Position numbers and translations under genes: made by a program | The notes under the pieces: generated by a model | Seen by the model: the letters and a program-made list of their open reading frames with translations, nothing else | Database searches by the model: none | Told to the model about the DNA's origin: nothing | Origin: Desulfobacterales bacterium | GTDB lineage: Bacteria; Desulfobacterota; DSM-4660; Desulfatiglandales; B25-G16 | Length of the DNA stretch: 12,568 bases | Direction: 5' to 3' | Assembly: GCA_013375335.1 (NCBI GenBank) | Contig: JABXJZ010000019.1 | Span: 1 to 12,568 of the forward strand | Shown: one piece after another, positions 1-6,514 of the stretch | How the letters are laid out: every line of letters begins with the position of its first letter | How positions within the stretch are numbered: the stretch's first letter is position 1

Positions 1-17
1 TCAAATCCTCGAGGCCT

Positions 18-353
18 TTAAGAGGGATAGTGAAGAATCCTCTTTCCGCCATTCAGCCTTACCTTGTTGAAAGCCCTTCTCTTGACTACAGATAGGAGTC
101 TATTTGCAACCTCGTGCGGTGAATAATATCTATCCCTGCTCATTTCGGGATGTAGGTTCCTTCCGTACTTCCAGCAATAAGCACACGGAAAAGGGCACCC
201 TACAATGTCAGCAGTTGCTATGCCAGCATAGTATCTTGCAGGCCTGAACCGATAATATTTCCTTGCCAAACCCTCCATAACCAGCTCTTCAACCTCTCTT
301 GCCCTCTTTAAGGGATTAAACGGCAGATCTACCATTACAAAAAAGCCTCTCAC
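18..353 (-). CDS. Radical SAM protein, N-terminal part; frame broken near window edge
   Basis: Radical SAM enzymes use a [4Fe-4S] cluster and S-adenosylmethionine to make a 5'-deoxyadenosyl radical. The cluster motif is visible as C53-x3-C57-x2-C60 followed by Trp (CPFPCAYCW), after a YYRFRPARYY segment that I associate with a radical SAM family common in archaea and anaerobes. The substrate is unknown. The GTG at 353 opens the frame, but the ATG at 335 (residue 7) has a better-placed GAGAGG upstream and is my preferred start. After VRLNGG the frame runs into TAA at 18-20. In the neighbouring frame, bases 36 down to 1 continue as ERGFFTIPLKGLEDL, which resembles the usual GGEP...L..LLE segment. 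The gene is therefore probably frameshifted (natural or sequencing error) and extends beyond base 1. It lies 88 bases downstream of the deacetylase gene on the same strand. Confidence 0.75.
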   Translation of the reverse strand: MRGFFVMVDLPFNPLKRAREVEELVMEGLARKYYRFRPARYYAGIATADIVGCPFPCAYCWKYGRNLHPEMSRDRYYSPHEVANRLLSVVKRRAFNKVRLNGGKRILHYPS

Positions 354-441
354 GGGCTCAATTACCCGTCTATTACAAACTAATGAATCACTTCAATAAT
401 AGTCTAAAACTTATTGAGATTATGATTTTCCTGGTCTAGAT

Positions 442-1545
442 CTAAGAGAGACACTTCCAGTAATACCCGAGATTTTTCTTGATTTCCCTTACAATCGAGT
501 TGGTGGCACCAAAGGATGGATCTTTCTTAAATTCTGAGGGGATTAAGCCTATTTCATCGATGGTAATCTTGATATCTGCAAGGCCGCAAATAAGTGCCAA
601 CCACGCATAGGGTAACACCTCTCTGTTATACCCAGAAGCGATTAGATCAATGGCCCTTCCATCACAGATCTTACCTATTTCCCTCACTTTATTTCCAATC
701 ATTCTAAAACCCTTTACTGGTAAGCCTAATTGAGTAAGCCCATCATCAAAATGGGGATCAGATCCTCCATTTCTAATAAGTATCTGGGGCTTGAACTCTT
801 CGGCTATTGGCTGAATTATCTCATCAAAGACAAGTTGATATGAGTCATAGCCTGCATAGAGGGGAAGTGGGACATTGAGGGTAAAACCTTTCCCTCTATC
901 TGAACCAATATCGTGTATGAATCCGGTTCCAGGGTAGAGAGTCGTGGGGTCCTGATGAAGATCGATGAACAAGACCCTGGGGTCAGCATGAAAGTATCGA
1001 CAGGTCCCGTTACCAGCATGGGCATCGGTGTCCAAAATCAATATGCGCTCTAACTTGTATTCATCCATTAGATATCTGGCTGTGAAGGCAACATCATTAT
1101 AGATACAAAACCCTTCCCCATAGCTCTCCTGGGCATGATGCATTCCTCCCCCGATAGAGACTACCTTTTTAAATTTTCCCCCTTCAATAAGATGAGCAGC
1201 CAGCTTTGCCTGACCGACTATCAGCCTTGCCGCCTCTTCCACATTCCCCGGTGTTCCAATCGGCCGATTATCTGAACTGTGAAACCGATAGAAGTCTTCA
1301 TCATAGTACAAACCAGAACTGGCAGCCTTGAAATAGGTCTTGGTAAACTCAATGTAATCCCCTTTACATATCCTCAATAAGTCTTCATCACGTGCCCACT
1401 CTGCCTCAATCATCCGGTAAGAGACATCACTTAGTTTTTCCCTCAAAAATCGGGCAAATATCTCGTATCGATCCCCCCTGAAGGAATGACCGGGCCCAAA
1501 GTCATACTCCTTGAGCTCATCTCTATAAAGAGTGGCTATTGCCAT
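442..1545 (-). CDS. Histone deacetylase superfamily protein (AcuC-like zinc deacylase)
   Basis: This 367-residue protein belongs to the zinc-dependent arginase/deacetylase fold that removes acetyl groups from lysine or related amines in the cytoplasm. Visible motifs are the N-terminal FGPGH segment (16-20), the paired catalytic histidines H136-H137 in GGGMHHA, the GFCIYND tunnel motif (145-151), zinc ligands D174 and H176 in DTDAHAGNGT, a third likely ligand D263 in NGGSDPHFDDGL, and the transition-state tyrosine Y306 in SGYN. The residue after H176 is Ala where most homologues have His; it is not a metal ligand. Length matches AcuC-type proteins. The ATG at 1545 is preceded by AGGAAAAGGA. 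A sirtuin gene lies 55 bases upstream on the same strand. The substrate could be acetyl-lysine or an acetylpolyamine; sequence alone does not decide. Confidence 0.93.
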   Translation of the reverse strand: MAIATLYRDELKEYDFGPGHSFRGDRYEIFARFLREKLSDVSYRMIEAEWARDEDLLRICKGDYIEFTKTYFKAASSGLYYDEDFYRFHSSDNRPIGTPGNVEEAARLIVGQAKLAAHLIEGGKFKKVVSIGGGMHHAQESYGEGFCIYNDVAFTARYLMDEYKLERILILDTDAHAGNGTCRYFHADPRVLFIDLHQDPTTLYPGTGFIHDIGSDRGKGFTLNVPLPLYAGYDSYQLVFDEIIQPIAEEFKPQILIRNGGSDPHFDDGLTQLGLPVKGFRMIGNKVREIGKICDGRAIDLIASGYNREVLPYAWLALICGLADIKITIDEIGLIPSEFKKDPSFGATNSIVREIKKNLGYYWKCLS

Positions 1546-1600
1546 CGCTGTCCTTTTCCTGGTTGCTATTTTTTTAACGCCACTAGGTACGCCCCCTGTG

Positions 1601-2455
1601 TCACCTCTGGATCCCTTTAATCTCTTGAACTATCCCAGGCAAAACCTCACCAGTTTTTCCTCGAATCAAGTAGTCTGAAATTCCCGCCTCAGTCAAAGGG
1701 GTGGGTTCAGCATTGACCTCGATAATGGTGGCAGCAGGCACTTGCTTGACCAAGTATAGGCCGGATTCTGTTTTAGTTTCCTTTTCCACCAAGTGCTTCT
1801 TGGCCAAGCGTGGAAGTTGAGCAAAGGGGTAAACTACCGCCGACGTGCCACAAATGAGCATTAGATCACACCGCCAGGCTTCTTCCTGACTCCTCCTGGC
1901 CGCATCTATGGGGATTGGTTCTCCAAAATGGACCACATCTGATTTTATCACCCCCCCGCACCTACAGAGAGGAGGGAGTTTTTCTTCTATCCTTAGCTTT
2001 TCCAAATCAATTTCCTTAATACCGGACCTCGAGCCACATTTCACACACCTTAGTTTGAAATAGCTCCCGTGGTATTCTATAAGATTTCTAGATCCAGCCT
2101 TCTCATGCAAGCCGTCGATATTTTGTGTTATGAGGTATTTGAGGATTCCCATTTTTTCAAGCTCAACTAACGCAGTATGACTGGGGTTAGGTTCTGCCTT
2201 CTCTAAATCCCCCAACAGAGAAGGGGCATTTAGCCTCTCTTCCCAGTACCTCCTTGGGTCTTCTAAGAATTTCTCATAGGTCTGATAGGCTCTCCTTTCC
2301 GCCCCATGGTCCGTTGTCCAGATTCCAAACGGACCTCTGAAATCCGGGATACCGGATTCAGTTGAAATACCAGCACCAGTTAAGGCTATAGCATGTTTCG
2401 CCTTCTTCAGATCCTCAGCTGCCCTTTTAATTAGATCATTCTTCTCTAATCCCAT
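1601..2455 (-). CDS. cobB: Sir2-family NAD-dependent protein deacylase
   Basis: Sirtuins remove acyl groups from lysine using NAD, releasing nicotinamide and O-acyl-ADP-ribose. All family signatures are present: GAGISTESGIPDFRG (27-41) for NAD binding, TQNIDGLHEKAG (110-121), catalytic H129 in EYHG, a structural zinc site made of C137-x2-C140 and C164-x-C166, HFGE (176-179), GTS (203-205) and N248 in the EVNAE segment. The second zinc pair is spaced CxC rather than the common CxxC, a variant seen in the family. Length (284) is slightly above the usual 240-250, with an extra stretch around 220-238. The ATG at 2455 has an AGGGGG Shine-Dalgarno five bases upstream. It precedes the AcuC-like gene, so the two deacylases are probably cotranscribed. 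The sequence does not tell which acyl group is removed. Confidence 0.95.
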   Translation of the reverse strand: MGLEKNDLIKRAAEDLKKAKHAIALTGAGISTESGIPDFRGPFGIWTTDHGAERRAYQTYEKFLEDPRRYWEERLNAPSLLGDLEKAEPNPSHTALVELEKMGILKYLITQNIDGLHEKAGSRNLIEYHGSYFKLRCVKCGSRSGIKEIDLEKLRIEEKLPPLCRCGGVIKSDVVHFGEPIPIDAARRSQEEAWRCDLMLICGTSAVVYPFAQLPRLAKKHLVEKETKTESGLYLVKQVPAATIIEVNAEPTPLTEAGISDYLIRGKTGEVLPGIVQEIKGIQR

Positions 2456-2530
2456 TCTATCCCCCTGAAGATCAGTGAATCTCCTGTAAGATGTACGCGT
2501 GACTGTTGCAGCAACTGGTACCGGGAATTG

Positions 2531-3007
2531 TTAGAAGACCGCTCTGAGGTATAAGAAGAGCATGGATCCGGAAAAGGCCAGTTTTAATCCGGTGACTACC
2601 ATGTTCCCGACGAGGACACCCCAGCCGGCACGGAGTGCCTGTTTCCCCTGCCCCCCAGCCACCAGTTCCCCAACCAGTGCCCCTGCAATTGCACCCCCGA
2701 GCATTCCCCAGGGCGGGAAGAAGAAAAGCCCTCCAAGCATCCCAATAATTGAGCCCCCCACACCTAACTTTGATGCCCCATATCTCTTTGCGCCTACGGC
2801 AGGAACCACGTAGTCTAAAATCGTCACTACTATCATCAACCCTGCCACAATAATCAAAAATGTCAAACTGAATGGTTGCCAATCCTTGGCATAGGAGAGA
2901 ATGATTAAGGCCAAGAAACTGAGGGGAGGACCGGGGATAAGGGGTAAAATGCAACCGGCGAGGCCAACCAATGCGAGAAGCAGTCCGAGGATTATTAGTA
3001 TAATCAT
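2531..3007 (-). CDS. DUF456 family integral membrane protein
   Basis: This is a 158-residue, very hydrophobic protein of the DUF456 family, whose function is not known. Hydrophobic spans lie at about 2-22, 28-38, 46-66, 82-118 (glycine-rich) and 128-155. Family features visible are LPLIPGPPL (21-29), the DYVVPAVGAKRYGASK segment (65-80) and the GGLFFFPPWGMLGGAIAGALVGEL block (92-115). The frame stays open upstream to 3190, but that extension lacks membrane or family character, so I start at the ATG at 3005-3007. An AGGGGG lies ten bases upstream of it. It sits 75 bases upstream of the sirtuin gene on the same strand and may be the first gene of that transcript, although nothing links the functions. 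Confidence 0.88.
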   Translation of the reverse strand: MIILIILGLLLALVGLAGCILPLIPGPPLSFLALIILSYAKDWQPFSLTFLIIVAGLMIVVTILDYVVPAVGAKRYGASKLGVGGSIIGMLGGLFFFPPWGMLGGAIAGALVGELVAGGQGKQALRAGWGVLVGNMVVTGLKLAFSGSMLFLYLRAVF

Positions 3008-3138
3008 GGAGGTTGCACCCCCTATTTGATAGTGAGGAGCCAACGGTAAGTCTGAAATTACAACACAAGGGGAAAAAATAAAAGGGATACTGCCCCCTGT
3101 TTCCGAATTGTCACCAAAAAGGCGTGCAGGTTGAGTAT

Positions 3139-3182
3139 CCTTAGCGGCCGCGAGATGTTGCAACAAGAGCGGCCAACTGAGG
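3139..3182. repeat. 44-base nested inverted repeat in the divergent spacer
   Basis: The outer arms CCTTAG (3139-3144) and CTGAGG (3177-3182) pair with one G-T wobble. The inner arms GGCCGC (3146-3151) and GCGGCC (3169-3174) pair perfectly. The centre is the perfect palindrome TGTTGCAACA (3156-3165). Small internal loops of 1/2 and 4/3 bases separate the stems. There is no T-run on either side, so an intrinsic terminator is unlikely. It lies between the divergent DUF456 and P1-peptidase genes, upstream of the proposed promoter at 3192-3220, and could be an operator or a structured leader of the DUF456 transcript. Confidence 0.6.
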
Positions 3183-3191
3183 TGCCCCATA

Positions 3192-3220
3192 TTGATTAAA
3201 ATGCGAATTATAGCTAAGAT
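3192..3220 (+). promoter_or_regulatory. Candidate sigma-70-type promoter for the P1 peptidase gene
   Basis: TTGATT (3192-3197) is followed after exactly 17 bases by TAAGAT (3215-3220), four of six matches to consensus in each box. This would start transcription near 3227, leaving a short leader with a GGGGG ribosome-binding stretch before the GTG at 3252. Confidence 0.4.
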
Positions 3221-3251
3221 GAGATGGAATTAAAGATGGGGGTTTACAACA

Positions 3252-4214
3252 GTGCCTGTTAGTATTACGGATATTAAGGGAGTCTCCGTTGGTCATGCAT
3301 CTGATTTTGAGGCGCTCACGGGAGTGACAGTTGTACTCGCTCCACCTGGCATGACAGGCGGAGTTGATGTTGGCGGATTCGCCACCAGCACAAGACAGAT
3401 CGATGCACTGAGCCCCTCTCATATTGTGCCAAAGGTGCATGCGATCTGTATTGCAGGTGGGAGCGCCTACGGGCTCGATGCCACCTCAGGCGTGATGAGT
3501 TACCTTGAAGAGAGGGGCTGTGGATTTGATGTCGGGGTCGCCCGGATTCCCATTGTACCGACTGCGGCGCTCTTTGACCTCAGGGTGGGTTCTGCAAAGA
3601 GAAGGCCTGACAAGGCTATGGGCTATCTGGCATGTCAGCAGGCATCCGATGGCGAGGCTGCTGAAGGCTCTATCGGGGCAGGAACTGGGGCAACAGTAGG
3701 CAAGTTTTATGGTATCGATCGGGCAATGAAGGGCGGGGTAGGTTTAGCAGCGCATGTACAGGATGGCGGCTTCGTAGTAGCGGCACTAGCAGTGGTAAAT
3801 GCCTTTGGTGACGTACGAGACCCCGTCACCGGAAGGATCTTGGCTGGCGCCAGGAAGGATAAAGGCAGTAGGGAATTCGCAGATACAGCGGAACAGATGA
3901 GAAGAGGTGTTCAACGGCCTGTATCGGCCTTCCAGAGCACGACAGTTGGTGTAATTGTTACCAATGCAAAACTAGATAAACAAGATGCCTCGACTGTGGC
4001 AAAGATGGCCAGTCTTGCTACGGCGAAATCCCTTAGCCCGGGACACACGCTCTATGATGGTGATATTGTCTTTGTTTTAGCGTCTGGTGAGATTGAGGTC
4101 GATTACCATACGGTAGGCCTGATGGCTGGGGAGATCCTCGTAGAGGCGATAATCAGGGGAGTTACGGAGGCGCAAGAAGTAAGGGGAATACCGTCATTTC
4201 GTAGCCTGAGATAG
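3252..4214 (+). CDS. P1 family peptidase (S58, DmpA/BapA-like aminopeptidase)
   Basis: Members of this Ntn-hydrolase-like family cut themselves into two chains, and the new N-terminal Ser/Thr acts as nucleophile on N-terminal amino acids, amides or esters of small peptides. The 320 residues match the short bacterial form. Seen here: ITDIKGVSVGHASD at the N terminus, CIAGGSAYGLDATSGVM (66-82), GFDVGVARIPIVPTAALFDL (91-110), EGSIGAGTGATVGK (138-151) and the STTVGVIVTNA segment (229-239) that aligns with the nucleophile region. From memory, homologues usually carry NTT here, so T230 would be the nucleophile and S229 replaces the Asn at the self-cleavage point. The GTG start at 3252 has GGGGG nine bases upstream. 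It stands alone on this strand and converges on the deaminase gene 22 bases away. The natural substrate is unknown. Confidence 0.92.
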   Translation: MPVSITDIKGVSVGHASDFEALTGVTVVLAPPGMTGGVDVGGFATSTRQIDALSPSHIVPKVHAICIAGGSAYGLDATSGVMSYLEERGCGFDVGVARIPIVPTAALFDLRVGSAKRRPDKAMGYLACQQASDGEAAEGSIGAGTGATVGKFYGIDRAMKGGVGLAAHVQDGGFVVAALAVVNAFGDVRDPVTGRILAGARKDKGSREFADTAEQMRRGVQRPVSAFQSTTVGVIVTNAKLDKQDASTVAKMASLATAKSLSPGHTLYDGDIVFVLASGEIEVDYHTVGLMAGEILVEAIIRGVTEAQEVRGIPSFRSLR

Positions 4215-4219
4215 TAATT

Positions 4220-4236
4220 GGGGCGAAGCCCTGGCT
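4220..4236. terminator. Small hairpin between convergent genes, possible terminator
   Basis: The 22-base gap between the convergent peptidase and deaminase genes contains GGGC-GAA-GCCC (4221-4231), followed on the plus strand by TGGCTTTAT. The stem is only four G-C pairs and the T-run is poor, so it is a weak candidate for terminating either transcript. Confidence 0.3.
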
Positions 4237-5550
4237 TTATCTCACCCATTCCCTTACCTTCCTGGATTTCTCCTTTGATCGCTCTATAATAGCTTCAACA
4301 TCCAACGTATAGAGTCTTCTATCCTCCATAACAACCTGCCCATCAATAATCGAATGCTTCACATCATGGCCTCTAGCAGAATAGACGAGGTGGCAAAAGG
4401 GATTATACATGGGAATAAGATGAGGCTTATGAAGGTCAATCACTATCAGATCGGCCCTCTTCCCTGCCTCTAATGATCCAGTTACCTTCTCAAGTCCAAG
4501 GGCCCTGGCACCGTTTATAGTTGCCATCCTTACGAGGGTTCGGGCATCCATTACGGCAGGGTCGAGCTTATTTGCCTTATGCAGTTTTGCCGCCATGTCC
4601 ATCTCACCAAAGAGATCAAGGTTGTTGTTGGAGGCACATCCATCAGTGCCCAGACCGACCGTTATGCCCCTTCCCATCATCTCAGGCACAGGGGCTATGC
4701 CTGAGGCGAGCTTCATATTGCTCTCCGGGTTATGGATGACGCTTACCTTATGTTCTGCGAGGAGCTCTATGTCTGATTCACTGACATGGACGCAGTGATC
4801 GAGGATGAGATGAGGCCCCAACAGACCAAGATCCTTCAGATGCACAGCGGGTCCTTTTCCATATCTCTTTTCTATCTCCTCCAATTCTTCTCTTGTCTCA
4901 GCCATATGGAGGATAAGAGGGACGCCTTTTCTAAGGGCCAAATCATTCGCCTTGACTAAGAGTTCCACCCCGCAGGTGAACAAAGAATGTGGTTCTACTG
5001 CTACATTTATAAGGGGATCCTTTTTCCATCTTTCAATCAATTCCTCTGTATAGATGAATCCTTCCTCTACTGCTCCATAGTTTGGAGAGGGAAAATCGTA
5101 GAGGACCTCTCCAACCAGGCACCTCATACCGCCCTCCTTCGCGGCCTTAGCTACCTCCTCCTCAAAGAGATACATGTCGCAGAATGTGGTTGTCCCGGAC
5201 ATTATCATCTCCGCACAGGCCAGAAGGGTTCCAGTCCTCACAAAATCCGCATCCATCTTGCCCTCTGCGGGAAAGATGTAGTTATTCAACCAATCCATAA
5301 GGGGGAGATCATCTGCTAGGCCCCTAAAGAGGGTCATAGCTGCATGGGTGTGGCCATTTATGAGACCGGGAAGTATGAGGCCACCTTCGGCATCAAGCTC
5401 CCTTTCTGCACTTATAGAGCCCTTTTCATCGTTCCCCACACACTGTATCGTATTCCCTGATATGGCTACGAGGCCGTCCTGTATAATCGTATCCTGGTCA
5501 TCCATGGTGAGAATAGTCCCGTTGTAAACCAAGATATCTGCCCTGGTCAT
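4237..5550 (-). CDS. mtaD: Amidohydrolase, 5'-methylthioadenosine/S-adenosylhomocysteine deaminase family
   Basis: This COG0402 amidohydrolase probably deaminates the adenine ring of 5'-methylthioadenosine, S-adenosylhomocysteine or related adenosines in the cytoplasm. Metal and catalytic residues are in place: H67-x-H69 in NGHTHAAMTLFRG, H215 and E218 in HMAET, H252/H255 in DHCVH and D303 in GLGTDGCASNNNLDLF. EPHSLFTC (186-193) corresponds to the common APHAPYTC substrate loop. The C-terminal stretch LEAGKRADLIVIDL (360-373) completes the composite beta-sandwich typical of the superfamily. Length (437) fits. Its start overlaps the stop of the upstream phosphorylase gene as ATGA (5547-5550), which implies translational coupling. 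Other adenosine- or guanine-type deaminases of COG0402 are possible; the phosphorylase partner favours a nucleoside substrate. Confidence 0.9.
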   Translation of the reverse strand: MTRADILVYNGTILTMDDQDTIIQDGLVAISGNTIQCVGNDEKGSISAERELDAEGGLILPGLINGHTHAAMTLFRGLADDLPLMDWLNNYIFPAEGKMDADFVRTGTLLACAEMIMSGTTTFCDMYLFEEEVAKAAKEGGMRCLVGEVLYDFPSPNYGAVEEGFIYTEELIERWKKDPLINVAVEPHSLFTCGVELLVKANDLALRKGVPLILHMAETREELEEIEKRYGKGPAVHLKDLGLLGPHLILDHCVHVSESDIELLAEHKVSVIHNPESNMKLASGIAPVPEMMGRGITVGLGTDGCASNNNLDLFGEMDMAAKLHKANKLDPAVMDARTLVRMATINGARALGLEKVTGSLEAGKRADLIVIDLHKPHLIPMYNPFCHLVYSARGHDVKHSIIDGQVVMEDRRLYTLDVEAIIERSKEKSRKVREWVR

Positions 5551-6365
5551 CTTTCCAAATCCTCGATGATTCTCGTGAGTAATCTGGCCAGGGACGGGGA
5601 TGCGTTTCTAGCAGTGGCAATCACCTGTTCAATTGAGGTCCCTGCCATACGATCGGGGATATTGATATTCGTGATAGCCACGATTGCCAACACCTTTAAT
5701 CCTGAGTGAACAGCTACAATAACCTCGTTAACAGTTGACATCCCTACTGCATCAGCACCTATGGTTCTTAAGAATCTCGTCTCAGCAGGTGTTTCAAGGC
5801 TTGGTCCGGTTATTCCCACATACACGCCCTGATTCAGATTAATCCCCTCTTCTATTGCCTTCTGCTTGGCAAAGGCTATAAGATCCTTATCATAGGCAGA
5901 TGTCATATCGGGAAACCTCGGTCCGAATTCCTCCAGATTCCTCCCAATAAGGGGGTTGCCACCGGTCAGATTTATGTGATCTGTGAGGAGCATCAATTCT
6001 CCTGGTGCAAATTCAGGATTTAACCCACCTGCAGCACTGCAGACAAAAAGGTACTTCACTCCTAGGGTCGCCATAACCCTCACTGGAAAGGTAATCTCAG
6101 TAGCGGTATATCCCTCGTAGATATGCAATCTTCCCTGCATGGCAAGGATTGGTTTTCCTGCTATAGTGCCAGAGACAAGAATACCAGCATGGCCGGCAAC
6201 AGTCGATTCCGGAAAGTGAGGTATCTGCTCATATGGAATACTTCCATCGACCTCCATCGCATGAGTCACGTCTGCAAGCCCTGTACCCGTAATCATCCCT
6301 ATGAGGGGTTCCCTTGTTATTCTCTGCCTGATAAAAGCGGCCGCCTCGGTTATGTCCTGATACAT
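5547..6365 (-). CDS. Purine nucleoside phosphorylase (trimeric PNP/MTAP family)
   Basis: This enzyme splits purine nucleosides with phosphate into free base and (deoxy)ribose 1-phosphate. Family signatures: GTGLAD (26-31), FPESTVAGHAG (51-61), GRLHIYEGY (78-86) for phosphate and ribose binding, SAAGGLN (110-116), GPSLETPAETRF (187-198) with the base-binding Glu E195, GMSTVNE (208-214) and AITN (230-233). N233 sits where 6-oxopurine-specific PNPs have Asn; methylthioadenosine phosphorylases carry Asp there, so inosine, guanosine or methylthioinosine are the expected substrates. Length (272) is normal. The ATG at 6365 follows an AGAGG at short spacing. It is the first gene of a two-gene operon with the overlapping deaminase, which could supply its inosine-type substrate. 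Confidence 0.93.
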   Translation of the reverse strand: MYQDITEAAAFIRQRITREPLIGMITGTGLADVTHAMEVDGSIPYEQIPHFPESTVAGHAGILVSGTIAGKPILAMQGRLHIYEGYTATEITFPVRVMATLGVKYLFVCSAAGGLNPEFAPGELMLLTDHINLTGGNPLIGRNLEEFGPRFPDMTSAYDKDLIAFAKQKAIEEGINLNQGVYVGITGPSLETPAETRFLRTIGADAVGMSTVNEVIVAVHSGLKVLAIVAITNINIPDRMAGTSIEQVIATARNASPSLARLLTRIIEDLER

Positions 6366-6392
6366 CCTGCCTCTTCCAGCAAGTCCGTAAAG

Positions 6393-6421
6393 TAATTAGA
6401 TTAGATACATACTAAAGTCAA
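6393..6421 (-). promoter_or_regulatory. Candidate promoter for the phosphorylase-deaminase operon
   Basis: On the minus strand TTGACT (6421-6416) is followed 17 bases later by TAATTA (6398-6393), within an A/T-rich stretch about 30 bases upstream of the ATG at 6365. The -35 box is good and the -10 box is poor; the exact -10 is uncertain. Confidence 0.35.
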
Positions 6422-6442
6422 TACAGTTTGCCAATTTTACCC

Positions 6443-6471
6443 TTGACCCACCCGCAATAGCTCTCTAGTAT
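6443..6471 (+). promoter_or_regulatory. Candidate sigma-70-type promoter for the kinase-nadK-miaB run
   Basis: TTGACC (6443-6448) and TAGTAT (6466-6471) are separated by exactly 17 bases, matching five and four of six consensus positions. Transcription would start near 6478 and the first gene starts at 6515. It lies back to back with the minus-strand promoter in a 149-base divergent spacer. Confidence 0.5.
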
Positions 6472-6514
6472 GCTCACAGCGAGGAGATAGGTTTTTCCAA
6501 GGCAGGTTCATATT

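Noticed and set aside
352..369. ACGGG...CCCGT hairpin near the radical SAM start.
   Set aside because: A five-base stem with an eight-base loop is common by chance, and it neither covers the preferred ribosome-binding site nor has a T-run.
2505..2515. GTTGC-A-GCAAC inverted repeat, resembling the TGTTGCAACA palindrome at 3156-3165.
   Set aside because: The shared core is only about seven bases, with no extended arms, so a common regulatory element cannot be supported.
2472..3068. Long antisense-phase frame over the DUF456 gene.
   Set aside because: It is rich in Cys, Trp and Arg without domain structure and shadows the well-supported DUF456 frame.
3008..3190. N-terminal extension of the DUF456 frame (61 extra residues).
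   Set aside because: It lacks family or membrane character, crosses the inverted repeat, and the ATG at 3007 begins exactly at the conserved first membrane span.
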